Assembly: GCF_900142605.1 (NCBI RefSeq)
Contig: NZ_FRBL01000011.1
Coordinates: 62,001 to 126,000, forward strand
From: Chitinophaga jiangningensis
GTDB taxonomy: Bacteria > Bacteroidota > Bacteroidia > Chitinophagales > Chitinophagaceae
Length of the DNA stretch: 64,000 bases
Direction of reading: 5' to 3'
Position numbers and translations under genes: made by a program
Part shown: positions 1 to 8,139 of the stretch, in pieces
How positions within the stretch are numbered: the first letter of the stretch is position 1
Layout: every line of letters begins with the position of its first letter
Notes under the pieces: model-generated
The model's input: only the letters and a program-made list of their open reading frames with translations
Database searches by the model: none
Told to the model about the DNA's origin: nothing

Positions 1-1
1 A

Positions 2-520
2 TATACCGCAGGTAATGTGGTAGGTGGCTGGAGCGGAGGCACCTTCTGGCATGGCTTTGCAAGAGTTGCGTACTCATTCCCGGCTGGCATACTGGTGTAT
101 CGCTACCGGATGATTATCCCTAACAAGCTGGGTTTTCCCGGACTCACCGTACTGCTGCTGGCAGCGCTGATGATGCCCTATTTCCAATACAACTGGCTGG
201 TAGAGCTGGGGATCGTACTGTTATACTTCCCTTTACTGATTGCGTTGGGAGCTGGCGCCACACTGGCACCTGCCCTGAAGCCGCTGTGCAATTTTTCAGG
301 CCATATCTCCTACCCGCTGTACATGACTCATTATGGGGCCATCTGGATCTTTGCCAATTACTTCAACACCTATAAGCCTGGAACAACAGAACTCACCATG
401 GTGATCGTTTCCGGTGTGCTGATACTGATAGCAGTTGCTTACATGGCTATGCGCTGGTTTGATGTGCCGGTGCGACAATATCTCTCTAAAAAAATATTAA
501 AGAAAGTAATAAAGTATTAG
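2..520 (+). CDS. Acyltransferase family 3 (OafA/YrhL-like), C-terminal part
   Basis: The reading frame is open from the first base of the window, so this is the last ~172 codons of a longer gene; an in-frame GTG at 17 is not a convincing start. The visible part is almost entirely hydrophobic membrane helices. A Ser-Tyr-Pro-Leu-Tyr-x-x-His segment (SYPLYMTHYG, near 309-345) fits the C-terminal half of acyltransferase_3 membrane proteins, which transfer acyl groups to envelope sugars. A basic tail (KKILKKVIKY) ends the protein. The stop overlaps the stop of the convergent thioesterase gene by 4 bp. The substrate cannot be told because the N-terminal catalytic half is outside the window. Confidence 0.8.
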   Translation, partial: YTAGNVVGGWSGGTFWHGFARVAYSFPAGILVYRYRMIIPNKLGFPGLTVLLLAALMMPYFQYNWLVELGIVLLYFPLLIALGAGATLAPALKPLCNFSGHISYPLYMTHYGAIWIFANYFNTYKPGTTELTMVIVSGVLILIAVAYMAMRWFDVPVRQYLSKKILKKVIKY

Positions 521-954
521 CGATTTTTAGCCACCACGGCTACTGTATGCCGGCAAATGCATATCAGCTGTCCGGATTCATCCACTATCCGGATATCCCA
601 AACTTGTGTACGGCCACCCAGGTGCAAAGCGCGTGCGGTGGCATATACGCGGCCGCTACGGGCACTTCTGACGTGGTTGGCATTGATCTCCATACCAAAA
701 CAGACAAACAAATCCGGATCAATGACGAGTGTACCGGCAATGCTGCCCACGGTTTCTGCCAGCGCCATGGAAGCGCCACCATGCAGGATGCCGTACTTCT
801 GTACAGTGCGGTAGTCCACCGGCATGGAAGCGGTGAGGAAGTCGGGACCTATTTCAGTAAACTCCATTCCCAGGTGCGCATTGAGCGTGCCTGCATTTTC
901 TTCGTTTAAAGTGGCGATGGATACAGGTTTGTACCAGATGGTGTCGGTAATCAT
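517..954 (-). CDS. Hotdog-fold acyl-CoA thioesterase (PaaI/YdiI/MenI type)
   Basis: 145 aa, the usual length for a single hotdog-domain thioesterase. Residues 56-67 read ILHGGASMALAE, the family helix motif HGGxSxxLAE; E67 aligns with the catalytic Glu of YdiI/EntH-like enzymes. The closest well-known relatives hydrolyse aromatic acyl-CoAs such as 1,4-dihydroxy-2-naphthoyl-CoA in menaquinone synthesis, which would suit a menaquinone-using Bacteroidota, but no men gene is near and the substrate is inference. No signal peptide, so cytoplasmic. It is convergent with the acyltransferase (4-bp overlap) and divergent from ogt. Confidence 0.85.
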   Translation of the reverse strand: MITDTIWYKPVSIATLNEENAGTLNAHLGMEFTEIGPDFLTASMPVDYRTVQKYGILHGGASMALAETVGSIAGTLVIDPDLFVCFGMEINANHVRSARSGRVYATARALHLGGRTQVWDIRIVDESGQLICICRHTVAVVAKNR

Positions 955-991
955 TCTATCTTTTGTTGTATGCGGGTAAATATAGCGGATT

Positions 992-1041
992 CCAATGACA
1001 CCTTCGGTGTCATTGGGGAGGGGTGCCGCGCTTCGCGCGGC
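992..1041. repeat. Pair of perfect hairpins with TTC loops in a divergent intergenic region
   Basis: First hairpin: 11-bp perfect arms 992-1002 and 1006-1016 around the loop TTC. Second: 7-bp perfect arms 1025-1031 and 1035-1041, again around TTC. They sit between two divergent genes, so they cannot be terminators for either neighbour. The same 3-nt loop style recurs at 3391-3433, 9203-9217 and 18116-18130. Confidence 0.8.
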
Positions 1042-1085
1042 AGGCTAAGTTCTTCCGTTGCCACTGAATATTGTAAATTGCTCCC

Positions 1086-1583
1086 ATGTACTACCACAGG
1101 AAAATAAATACGCCGGTGGGCGAACTGCAGCTAATTGCTACAGACAAAGGCCTGCGTGCTATTTTATGGGAAGATGAAGATGGCAGCAGGGTGAAACTGC
1201 CCGTAAATGGAGCGCAAAGCGCACATCCGGTACTGGATGAAACCACGCGGCAGCTGGAAGAATATTTTGCCGGCAGGCGCCGCGTATTTGACCTTCCCTT
1301 ACATTTTGAAGGCACCACTTTTCAGCGGCAGGTGTGGGAAGCGTTATTACGGATTCCCTATGGCCAAACCGTGAGTTATGCGCAGCTGGCCAATCTCCTG
1401 GGCAACCCTAAAGCCGTGCGTGCGGTGGGTGCAGCCAACGGTAAAAATCCCATTTCAATTGTAGCCCCCTGTCACCGGGTGATTGGCTCCTCCGGCAGCC
1501 TGACCGGCTTTGCCGGCGGTATAGCCGTGAAGGAAAGATTGTTGAAAATGGAAGGTGCGATTACCACCAGCACTTTATTTTAA
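1086..1583 (+). CDS. ogt: Methylated-DNA--protein-cysteine S-methyltransferase
   Basis: 165 aa. The active-site motif PCHRV is at residues 128-132, with C129 as the suicidal methyl acceptor. Other family elements are YGQTVSYAQLA (92-102), the Asn of AANGKNP and the C-terminal GFAGG. It repairs O6-alkylguanine, and more weakly O4-alkylthymine, by direct transfer in the cytoplasm. The N-terminal domain is short and lacks an Ada-type zinc site, so this is a stand-alone Ogt/MGMT. An inverted repeat with a T-rich tail follows the stop, suggesting a single-gene unit. Confidence 0.95.
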   Translation: MYYHRKINTPVGELQLIATDKGLRAILWEDEDGSRVKLPVNGAQSAHPVLDETTRQLEEYFAGRRRVFDLPLHFEGTTFQRQVWEALLRIPYGQTVSYAQLANLLGNPKAVRAVGAANGKNPISIVAPCHRVIGSSGSLTGFAGGIAVKERLLKMEGAITTSTLF

Positions 1584-1587
1584 ACAG

Positions 1588-1660
1588 CATCGCAGTACGA
1601 AGGAAGCTCTAAACGTCCCGGAAAAATTCCCCATACTGCGATGTCGTATTTTTATTTTTT
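1588..1660 (+). terminator. Terminator-like inverted repeat after ogt
   Basis: Perfect 10-bp arms catcgcagta (1588-1597) and tactgcgatg (1634-1643), then a T-rich tract at 1648-1660. It lies between the convergent ogt and PL9 genes. The loop is long (36 nt), so efficiency is uncertain. Confidence 0.6.
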
Positions 1661-1662
1661 CC

Positions 1663-3126
1663 TTAAGGAGCCACCGGACCGGATACGATCGGGCTTTTGT
1701 TAATCCCTACCTCGAAGCAGCCCAGGTCAGGACTGGCACCGGTGTAAGTATAACCACGGTTTACACCTTTATCAATCAGGTCACTGCCTGTTACCAGGCG
1801 CAGGAAGGTATTAGTAGGCAAGGTGAAATCAGAATGACGGCCCTGCGACATCATGCTTTCGGTGGTAGCGCTGAAGTCGGACGCGTTAACCGTAATGCCT
1901 GCAATCTGGAAATAGTTATTACTAGCCGTGGATGCACTTACATTGAGATTACTTACTTCGCTGCTGGTAGCAGCATATCCCAGGTTATTATAGAGATAGT
2001 GGCCCCATCCGGGTACATCTGCCGAAAAATCAGCGCTGCGGTTCAACATATTATAGTTCACGGCATTTTTATACGCGGTATTGTTCTCGAAGGTGAGTCC
2101 GCCCGGATGGTGATTGGCATAGAAGCCTGCTGACTTGTTCCCTACGGCCATGCAGAAACGAACGATGTGGCGTGGCACTACCGGCGGAACGGCACTTGCA
2201 TCCGTAACACCGAAGCCGCCTGCTTTAATACCGTTTCCGTTAGCGAGACTCGCAAAGCTGGTGCTGTAGCCATTATAGAATGCCCAGCAGTTTTCGATGG
2301 TCACTACTTCGTAGGCGTTGATGAGGTCGAAGCCATCGTCGCTGTTGAACCATGCGCGGCAGCCGCGGAATACGTTGCCGGTGTAGCCTACGCCTTGTTT
2401 ATATGGGTGTGCGCCGAATCCGTCCGTATTTTCGCCTTTACCAGTTTCTGAAACACTGTCCCAGTTGCGGTAAGCATCGCAGTTGAGTACGAGGTTGTTA
2501 CCACCTTTGGTGAGGTAAAAGCCGATGCCCATACCATCGTGCATTTTCAGGGCTTCGTAGATGTTGTTGCTACCTTCATTGCGGAAGCATTCACTTTGAG
2601 TATGCGTGGTAATGGTGACCTGCACTCCAACCACTTCAATGCCTTTGATGGTGATGTAGGAGCCTGTTACCAGAAACGCGGTGATACGTTTGCCGGCAGG
2701 TTTAACATTGGCATAATTGAAAACGGGTATTTCGCCGGGATAAGCCAGGTACTGAATACGTGCAGCCGCCGTACCACTTTTATTAAGTTTGGTAACGCTG
2801 GCGTAGAGGGTACCGTTTTCAGCGATCTGCGATTCGCTCATCGTGTAGCTGCCGCCGCGGATATAGACGATATCGCCTGCTACTGCGGCTGTTTGCGCGC
2901 GCTGGATGGTGAGGAAGGGGGCCGCTTCAGTACCTGCGTTAGCGTCGTTACCATTGGGCGCAACAAAGTAGTAATGCAGCGCAGGTGCCAGGGTCACCGC
3001 TTCGGTATGTGCGCCGGCGGAACTGTCAGTATTCGGAAGGTCTTTCTGGCAACCCGACAGGCTATACGAAGTTAACAATACAGACACCATAAAGAGGCGG
3101 AATCCACTTCTGGGAGAATTAGACAT
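1663..3126 (-). CDS. Pectate-lyase-like right-handed beta-helix lipoprotein (PL9 family)
   Basis: 487 aa. The N-terminus is a lipoprotein signal ending SLSGC, with lipidation at C26. Residues ~52-75 (YYFVAPNGNDANAGT) resemble the DUF1565/beta-helix entry segment. The PL9 calcium site is visible as NSDDGFDL at 261-268 (D263, D264, D267), and the proposed catalytic Lys is K301 in GNGIKAGG; spacing fits the well-studied Pel9A. PL9 enzymes cleave polygalacturonate by beta-elimination, or RG-I backbones in some members. Probably a surface or periplasmic pectinase. It has no adjacent SusCD; GH28 and PL11 genes lie elsewhere in the window. Subfamily specificity is not resolved. Confidence 0.85.
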   Translation of the reverse strand: MSNSPRSGFRLFMVSVLLTSYSLSGCQKDLPNTDSSAGAHTEAVTLAPALHYYFVAPNGNDANAGTEAAPFLTIQRAQTAAVAGDIVYIRGGSYTMSESQIAENGTLYASVTKLNKSGTAAARIQYLAYPGEIPVFNYANVKPAGKRITAFLVTGSYITIKGIEVVGVQVTITTHTQSECFRNEGSNNIYEALKMHDGMGIGFYLTKGGNNLVLNCDAYRNWDSVSETGKGENTDGFGAHPYKQGVGYTGNVFRGCRAWFNSDDGFDLINAYEVVTIENCWAFYNGYSTSFASLANGNGIKAGGFGVTDASAVPPVVPRHIVRFCMAVGNKSAGFYANHHPGGLTFENNTAYKNAVNYNMLNRSADFSADVPGWGHYLYNNLGYAATSSEVSNLNVSASTASNNYFQIAGITVNASDFSATTESMMSQGRHSDFTLPTNTFLRLVTGSDLIDKGVNRGYTYTGASPDLGCFEVGINKSPIVSGPVAP

Positions 3127-3390
3127 ACGTGAAATTTAAACGGTTATTACCTACTCTTAAAGATTTTCGGTTTACTCTTCAGGACGTTTGCATAACCTGA
3201 CGGCCGGGCATGCCATTAGCTATTCGCCTTTATCAGCGCGAATTGCAGCGGAATACTATCCCGGCTTACAGGGAAATAGATTGCATGATGAGTAGTGAGA
3301 TGAGTGCCCTAAAAAAGTATAACTAACAGATTTTGGTCATAACGTGATTATGAAGAAAAATTACGGAGAATTATCTGGAAATGCAAGCAG

Positions 3391-3468
3391 GTTGATTTTA
3401 TTATCTGGCCTTCGGCCAGATAATAAAATCAACACGATCCCGAACCGGCGGTTCGGGATCGTGTTGAT
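3391..3468 (-). terminator. Twin overlapping long hairpins downstream of the RtcB gene
   Basis: Hairpin 1 has perfect 20-bp arms 3391-3410 and 3414-3433 with loop TTC. Hairpin 2 has perfect 19-bp arms 3428-3446 and 3450-3468 with loop GGC. They share 3428-3433, so only one can form fully at a time. The pair begins 8 bp after the RtcB stop in transcription order and may end that transcript, but there is no T-run. The rest of the gap 3127-3475 shows nothing recognisable. Confidence 0.7.
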
Positions 3469-3475
3469 AGCCCAC

Positions 3476-4606
3476 TTAAATCTCCGTGTACTTGACCGTT
3501 ACCACCGGTGTGGTGTGGGTTACGAGACGCAGGTATGGCTGATGTTGCAGGATGTCACTGGCATCTTTATAAGCAAAATCAAATTCCTGGACATAACCCT
3601 GCGGGAAGTTGCCTGACTTATCCAGCAACTCGGAGAACTGCTGTTTGTACGCACGCCGCTGTTTTTCTTTCAGCACTGTTTTCCAGTGTTTCATGGCGTT
3701 GTAGCGCGACAACTTTCTACCGGCGCCGTGAGCGCAGGAGTTCAGGGCCTGGGCGGCACTGTACTCATCGCGGATTAGCACGAGCAGGCTGCCGCGGGAC
3801 ATAGACAGCGGAATGACCACTGTTTTGCCCGGGCTGATTTCCGTGCTGCCTTTGCGATGCATGATACCATCAGCCGTGAAGCGCAGGTGGTTATGTATCG
3901 AATCTTCCAGGGTGTACGGTGTGTTGTACAACTGCCCTGTTGCGGCTGCCTGGCTATAATCCAGCTGCAGGTACTGGCGGTCGATGCTGTTTTTATCGCA
4001 GCGCAGGTAACCAGCCATCTGCAGGAAGATCATGGATTTCAGGCAGAAATTTTTTCTGCGCTGATAACCAAAAGCCAGCGTATCCTCATAATACCGGATA
4101 AATGCCGGGGTGAGGAAATCGCGATGGAGGTAGTCGCCCTGGCTGCCGCTTTCCAGCGCATATTTCCGGGTGAGCTCCAGGCATTGCTGGTAGAGTGCGA
4201 TGCCGCGGTTGCGGGTACCGGTATGGCAGATGATATAAACATTATCTGCATCCTCCTCAATGGAGAGGAAGTGATTACCGCCACCGAGGCCATCATCTGT
4301 CATCTGCGTGTGTGCCAGGCAGAATGCTTTGTAATGCGTGGTTTTATCAAAAGGCTTTAACCAGTGTGCCTTATTGATTTTCAAATACATAACACCGCAG
4401 CCAATATCCTTTCCGGTAATCAGCGGGTAGACGTAATCGTTAGTATGAAAAGCCACGCCTACCGGCAGGGCCTTTTCCGTGCAATAGTGTATATCAGTGA
4501 ATGCGCAGATCGTATTAATATATGGCCGCCGGGCATATTCCTGTAACTGATGCAAGGCATTTGCTTCGATGCTGTTGGCATCGCAATAGAATGCAATAGT
4601 TTGCAT
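3476..4606 (-). CDS. rtcB: RtcB-family RNA ligase
   Basis: 376 aa, shorter than the ~400-480 aa of typical RtcB. All core motifs are present: TDIHYC (37-42), GKDIGCGVM with D67 and C70 for Mn binding, GGGNH (108-112), HTGTR (128-132), HNH (238-240), HRKGS (250-254) and the guanylylation motif SCAHGAGR with H293. RtcB joins 2',3'-cyclic-phosphate or 3'-phosphate RNA ends to 5'-OH ends using GTP and Mn2+, in tRNA repair or after toxin cleavage. No archease, RtcA, PrfH or release-factor-like gene is adjacent. It is divergent from the hypothetical gene at 4748. The biological RNA target cannot be inferred. Confidence 0.92.
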   Translation of the reverse strand: MQTIAFYCDANSIEANALHQLQEYARRPYINTICAFTDIHYCTEKALPVGVAFHTNDYVYPLITGKDIGCGVMYLKINKAHWLKPFDKTTHYKAFCLAHTQMTDDGLGGGNHFLSIEEDADNVYIICHTGTRNRGIALYQQCLELTRKYALESGSQGDYLHRDFLTPAFIRYYEDTLAFGYQRRKNFCLKSMIFLQMAGYLRCDKNSIDRQYLQLDYSQAAATGQLYNTPYTLEDSIHNHLRFTADGIMHRKGSTEISPGKTVVIPLSMSRGSLLVLIRDEYSAAQALNSCAHGAGRKLSRYNAMKHWKTVLKEKQRRAYKQQFSELLDKSGNFPQGYVQEFDFAYKDASDILQHQPYLRLVTHTTPVVTVKYTEI

Positions 4607-4747
4607 ATTCCTTAATTATGATAATAAAGATTAGTTTGTAGGAGCGTTTGGGGAACACCTGCTCCTGTCAGAGATGTCAGCAGCCGACTTGGTCGGAGGT
4701 GCAAAGGTAGTGGAAATTTGTATATTTAAATCAATTATTCCTTTACT

Positions 4748-5302
4748 ATGATGTACAAGCTATTATTATTTATCCCGTGGCTGTTGCTGTCTGAGGTCGA
4801 CAAGCGGTATATTTCAGGACAGTTTTATGTGAAGAGAGCAGCGGTCAGCCCGTTTCCTGATTACTATCTGGAGATCACCGCTGAATCAAATGGTAGTGTA
4901 ATTGGCAAAGGGTTGGTTGACAGCAGCGGGCATTTTTTTATTACACTTGATAAGCCGGCGGCAGAAACAGATATTTTTTATACGGGCTTAGGGTTGGCCA
5001 AACGATACGTGGCCACCGTAAATATGAAGAAAGCACCCGATACCAGCCTGCTAAATATCCGATATCCACTCAGGATCAGCATGGGTAACAGCGGGCGCGC
5101 CATCTGTCCTAAATGTAAACAGGATGATGCCACTGTTCCGGTGAAGGATGGAGATGGTGTACCGCAGTACCAGCATTTTTTTGAGCACGACCCCGGCGAT
5201 TTCAGCAAGTATGCGGATATTCCGCATTACTCGATGGAAACCTGTATACGGCCAGCTAATGCGCCTGATTGGATATGCGCCAGGGATCGTATATTCTTCT
5301 GA
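4748..5302 (+). CDS. Hypothetical exported protein with a CxxC motif
   Basis: 184 aa. I do not recognise the family. The first ~15 residues (MMYKLLLFIPWLLL) form a short hydrophobic signal or anchor. A beta-rich middle follows, where the segment around YYLEITAESNG to GHFFITLDKP suggests a small beta-sandwich, then CPKC at 120-123 and two further cysteines near 165 and 177, which could bind zinc. A MITE-like palindrome lies 6 bp after the stop. The gene is divergent from the RtcB gene, but no functional link is evident. Confidence 0.6.
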   Translation: MMYKLLLFIPWLLLSEVDKRYISGQFYVKRAAVSPFPDYYLEITAESNGSVIGKGLVDSSGHFFITLDKPAAETDIFYTGLGLAKRYVATVNMKKAPDTSLLNIRYPLRISMGNSGRAICPKCKQDDATVPVKDGDGVPQYQHFFEHDPGDFSKYADIPHYSMETCIRPANAPDWICARDRIFF

Positions 5303-5308
5303 GTAAAA

Positions 5309-5417
5309 GAGGGTGTATCAAAAGTAAACCAACGTTTTGAGCATTACTTAAATAGCTGCCTGACTCCATCAGGAACCCGAATAAAATGAGGGCGTATCAA
5401 ACTTTTGATACACCCCC
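5309..5417. mobile_element. 109-bp MITE-like element with terminal inverted repeats
   Basis: Perfect 15-bp terminal arms: gggtgtatcaaaagt (5311-5325) and acttttgatacaccc (5401-5415), extendable to 17 bp with one mismatch. A second copy of the end motif (gtatcaaa, 5394-5401) folds on the right arm as a short hairpin. The element contains no ORF and sits between convergent genes. Arms of the type GAGGGTGTnTCAAAAG resemble ends of insertion sequences I know from Bacteroidota, but no target duplication is obvious. It may also act as a terminator. Confidence 0.5.
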
Positions 5418-5423
5418 ATCACG

Positions 5424-5957
5424 TTACATAACCGGACGGCATTTCCTATAGGTCAGCAACCGGCCGTCCGCAGCTACGGGCATAAATCCTGCGCCCAGCA
5501 ATAGCCTGCGACAGGGCGCATTATCTTCATAAGTCCTGGCTACCACGTGCCTCACCGCTTCATGGCCAAAGGCCCAGTTGATCATCGCCCGTAAAGCCTC
5601 GGCAGCATAACCCTGGCCGTGAAAGTGTTCATCCAGCATAAATCCTATCTCTGCAAAACCCTTATCATCCGGCGCCCCGGCAAAGCCAATACCGCCAATG
5701 GCCATATTACAGGATGTGAGCACAATTTCCCAGTTGGTATACCAGAAATAATTATCAGGATGAGCGGCCGTTTGTGGTAACCAGAAATGCGCCATGGCAT
5801 ACTGAATTTCGGTGACATACTCCTGGCTGATTTTCATAACATTGGTGGTTAAACCAAGCCTTGCTTCCATTTCAGGCCGGTTTTGGTTGCATAGCTGCAA
5901 TAAATCGTGGGTTAATGGAATCAGCTTTAGCCGTTCCGTTTCAAGGAAAAACATCAT
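5424..5957 (-). CDS. GNAT N-acetyltransferase (RimJ/RimL-like)
   Basis: 177 aa with typical acetyltransferase_3 layout. The N-terminus is ETERLKLIPL (residues 6-15). A central beta strand GFAEIGFMLDEHFHGQGYAAEAL contains the acetyl-CoA loop (HGQGYAAEA), and ARTYEDNAPCRRLLLGAGF near the C-terminus matches the family's N-x-x-S-x-x-x-L-x-x-x-G-F element, here with Cys in place of Ser. Such enzymes acetylate ribosomal protein N-termini or small amines; the acceptor is unknown. Cytoplasmic, stand-alone gene. Confidence 0.85.
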   Translation of the reverse strand: MMFFLETERLKLIPLTHDLLQLCNQNRPEMEARLGLTTNVMKISQEYVTEIQYAMAHFWLPQTAAHPDNYFWYTNWEIVLTSCNMAIGGIGFAGAPDDKGFAEIGFMLDEHFHGQGYAAEALRAMINWAFGHEAVRHVVARTYEDNAPCRRLLLGAGFMPVAADGRLLTYRKCRPVM

Positions 5958-6226
5958 GAATTATTTGTAATAAAAAAGACAAAAGAATATCAGCACCACA
6001 GAGAAAGCGGTGCAAACGGATTAGCGGAGTAAGCCGTTATAGTATTCCAGGCATTGAGTATTGCCTGTGTAGTTGGGTGGTATGCAAAAACTTGATTTTG
6101 ATCCCGCAAAAATAGAAATTTTTGAGAGATTGTTTCAGGTCCTGACAAATTTTTTTGAGGGGAGCTAACTTTTGCGTGGCCTAAAAAAACAGGTAAAACC
6201 GCTGCGACGGCGGCCATCTCATCTCC

Positions 6227-6262
6227 ATAAAAAAATCACCTGATAGCAGGCTACCAGGTGAT
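6227..6262 (-). terminator. Intrinsic terminator at the end of the system A operon
   Basis: Arms atcacctg (6235-6242) and caggtgat (6255-6262), with inner tag/cta pairs and one mismatch. On the minus strand they are followed by a run of U residues (A-run 6229-6235 on the plus strand). It begins about 20 bp after the stop of the 6282 gene. The rest of the gap 5958-6281 holds only a weak 75-codon frame that I do not accept as a gene. Confidence 0.85.
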
Positions 6263-6281
6263 CAGGCTTTATGTACGGAAA

Positions 6282-6860
6282 CTAAAAATTGTAACTCATG
6301 GCAGGGTTATCCAGCAGGGGCACTGCCGTGGTCACCTCTTTACCGGCTGCCGGCTGCATACTTGGGTTCGACGGATAGGCCTTACCGTTATACTTCACCA
6401 CGTGAATTTTCCCATTACTTGGGAGCAGGAGGTCTTTCCAGCCATTGGTAAGATTAGCACTCACACTCACCGGTGTATCCGTTACCGTGAATTTGGTAAT
6501 CACCGTGCCCTGATCATTGAGCAGCAGCACCGTGCAACCACCGGAACCGCAGAAATAGCCACCGTTAAGTTTTACAAAAATCTCGTTGGAACCATCGTTG
6601 TTCAGGTCGGCCACGGCGATGTTAAACCGGCGGCTATTGCTATCGATCAGCTGTTTCGACAGGTCATCGGCATACAGTTTTTGCAGCACGGCAGTTACTT
6701 TTTCAGCCACCGGCTGCAATGTGTCTGTTACCGCAGGAACTACATTTTCCGTGCCTGCAATCGTATCAGTGGTACTATCTGCTTTTTCCGCACCGACGTT
6801 CGGTTGGCAGGCTACCAAAACAGCGGACAGCATTCCTATGCCAATGAGTACTTTTTTCAT
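6282..6860 (-). CDS. Hypothetical lipoprotein with FG-GAP/VCBS-like segment
   Basis: 192 aa. The lipoprotein signal ends AVLVAC, with lipidation at C18. A low-complexity Thr/Asp linker (residues 25-50) follows. Residues 81-96 (IAVADLNNDGSNEIF) form a calcium-loop motif of the FG-GAP/VCBS or EF-hand type. C104 and C109 in YFCGSGGCT could form a disulfide. It ends just before an intrinsic terminator and starts 11 bp after the amidohydrolase, so it is the last gene of the system A transcript. Its function is unknown; periplasmic or surface location is inferred from the signal. Confidence 0.7.
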   Translation of the reverse strand: MKKVLIGIGMLSAVLVACQPNVGAEKADSTTDTIAGTENVVPAVTDTLQPVAEKVTAVLQKLYADDLSKQLIDSNSRRFNIAVADLNNDGSNEIFVKLNGGYFCGSGGCTVLLLNDQGTVITKFTVTDTPVSVSANLTNGWKDLLLPSNGKIHVVKYNGKAYPSNPSMQPAAGKEVTTAVPLLDNPAMSYNF

Positions 6861-6871
6861 GATTGAACTAT

Positions 6872-8134
6872 TTATGGTTTGATCTCGTGTAATACACCGC
6901 TCTTAACTACAAGTTCAGGCAGGAAAAGTTCGCTCAGGTTATCGTAAGGGTTATGTTGCAGCACAATGAGATTGGCCAGCATGCCTGGCTTCACCAGTCC
7001 ACGATCCATAAGGCCGGTTACCCTGGCTGCATTCCAGGTGGCAGCCTGTATCACCGCCGCTGCCGGCATGCCGCATTTATTTTGCAGCAGTTGCAACTCT
7101 TCCTGCAGCGGCATAGTACCGCCTTGCTCCGGATAAATCCAGTCTGTACCTGCCACGATGTTTACCCCTGTTTGATAAGCCAGTCGCGTAACGGTTTGCG
7201 CATAAGTCAGTTTATTACTCGTGGCATGGAACACTGTTGCGTCCAGGAAGATGTTACGGGCTTTCATTTCTTTCAGCAATTGCAGCTGCCGGCTTGTATC
7301 CAGGGTGAAATTTTTATAGATGGCAGCCCATGCCTTACCTGATTCAATCATATCACCCGGTAATTGTTCAAATGCCATATCTGCGGCATGCGACATGCTA
7401 TTCACCCCTGCCCTGGCGGCATCCATTGGTTTGGCAGGAAATACCGCTGCATGTGCCCATGCCAGCAAACCCTGGCGATGCGCTGCTGTGGTAATAGCAG
7501 CCACCAGCTGTTTGCTGAGGTCGTGATAAATTTTGATGCCGGTAGCACCACAATTCCTGGCAGCTGTTATAGCCGCTGCCATATTTGTAGTATCAGCAAT
7601 GGTAGCAAACCAGGGCCTGGTGCCCTGATCAGCACTGTTGCGGCTACCACGACGAATTAATTCCCAATAGTGCGGACCCGCAAATTGCGCGGCGTAAAAT
7701 ATATCCGGCCCCGTTACCTCCTGCGCAGCAATCCTTTGCCGGCATGCTGCCAGGAAAGGCGCATCACCAGCCATATCGCGAACGGTAGTAATACCATGGT
7801 GCAGCATATTCTGCAACACGCTGTCCGTTTTTTTATTGGCCAGCTCCAGGTTGGAAAGATTGCCGGTAGCCAGGTGCACGTGTGCATCTATAAGGCCGGG
7901 TGCAACGTATTTGCCGGTACAATCAATCACCTTATATCCGGCGGGTATTTTGGCTGCCTTGCCATAAATGATCCTGGTAATTTTATCTTTTTCGATATAA
8001 ACAGTACCTACCCGCGGCTTTGCAGCAGCGTCGCCGGTAATGATGGTGGCATGCTGCAATACCAGTTGGGCCTGTGCGGTGAGTGTGGCAACGGTAAGCG
8101 TCAGGAATAAACCTGTGTTTCGTAGTATGGTCAT
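6872..8134 (-). CDS. Exported metal-dependent amidohydrolase (imidazolonepropionase-like)
   Basis: 420 aa with a signal peptide ending AQA near residue 22. The amidohydrolase core is clear: GLIDAHVHL with metal ligands H85 and H87, a bridging-Lys candidate in GIKIYHDL, the His motifs WAHAAVF and MSHAAD, and the catalytic Asp in AGTDWIYPEQGG. Exported relatives include prolidase-like Xaa-Pro dipeptidases and enantioselective imide or lactam hydrolases, so a dipeptide or cyclic amide substrate is plausible but unproven. It starts 5 bp after the TlpA gene. This context suggests it processes what the SusCD pair imports. Confidence 0.87.
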   Translation of the reverse strand: MTILRNTGLFLTLTVATLTAQAQLVLQHATIITGDAAAKPRVGTVYIEKDKITRIIYGKAAKIPAGYKVIDCTGKYVAPGLIDAHVHLATGNLSNLELANKKTDSVLQNMLHHGITTVRDMAGDAPFLAACRQRIAAQEVTGPDIFYAAQFAGPHYWELIRRGSRNSADQGTRPWFATIADTTNMAAAITAARNCGATGIKIYHDLSKQLVAAITTAAHRQGLLAWAHAAVFPAKPMDAARAGVNSMSHAADMAFEQLPGDMIESGKAWAAIYKNFTLDTSRQLQLLKEMKARNIFLDATVFHATSNKLTYAQTVTRLAYQTGVNIVAGTDWIYPEQGGTMPLQEELQLLQNKCGMPAAAVIQAATWNAARVTGLMDRGLVKPGMLANLIVLQHNPYDNLSELFLPELVVKSGVLHEIKP

Positions 8135-8139
8135 GAGCC

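Noticed and set aside
1555..2133. 192-codon plus-strand ORF
   Set aside because: Antisense to the PL9 gene and overlapping the end of ogt; no recognisable domain.
5990..6217. 75-codon minus-strand ORF
   Set aside because: No family resemblance, no start context, located between a GNAT gene and a terminator; likely chance.
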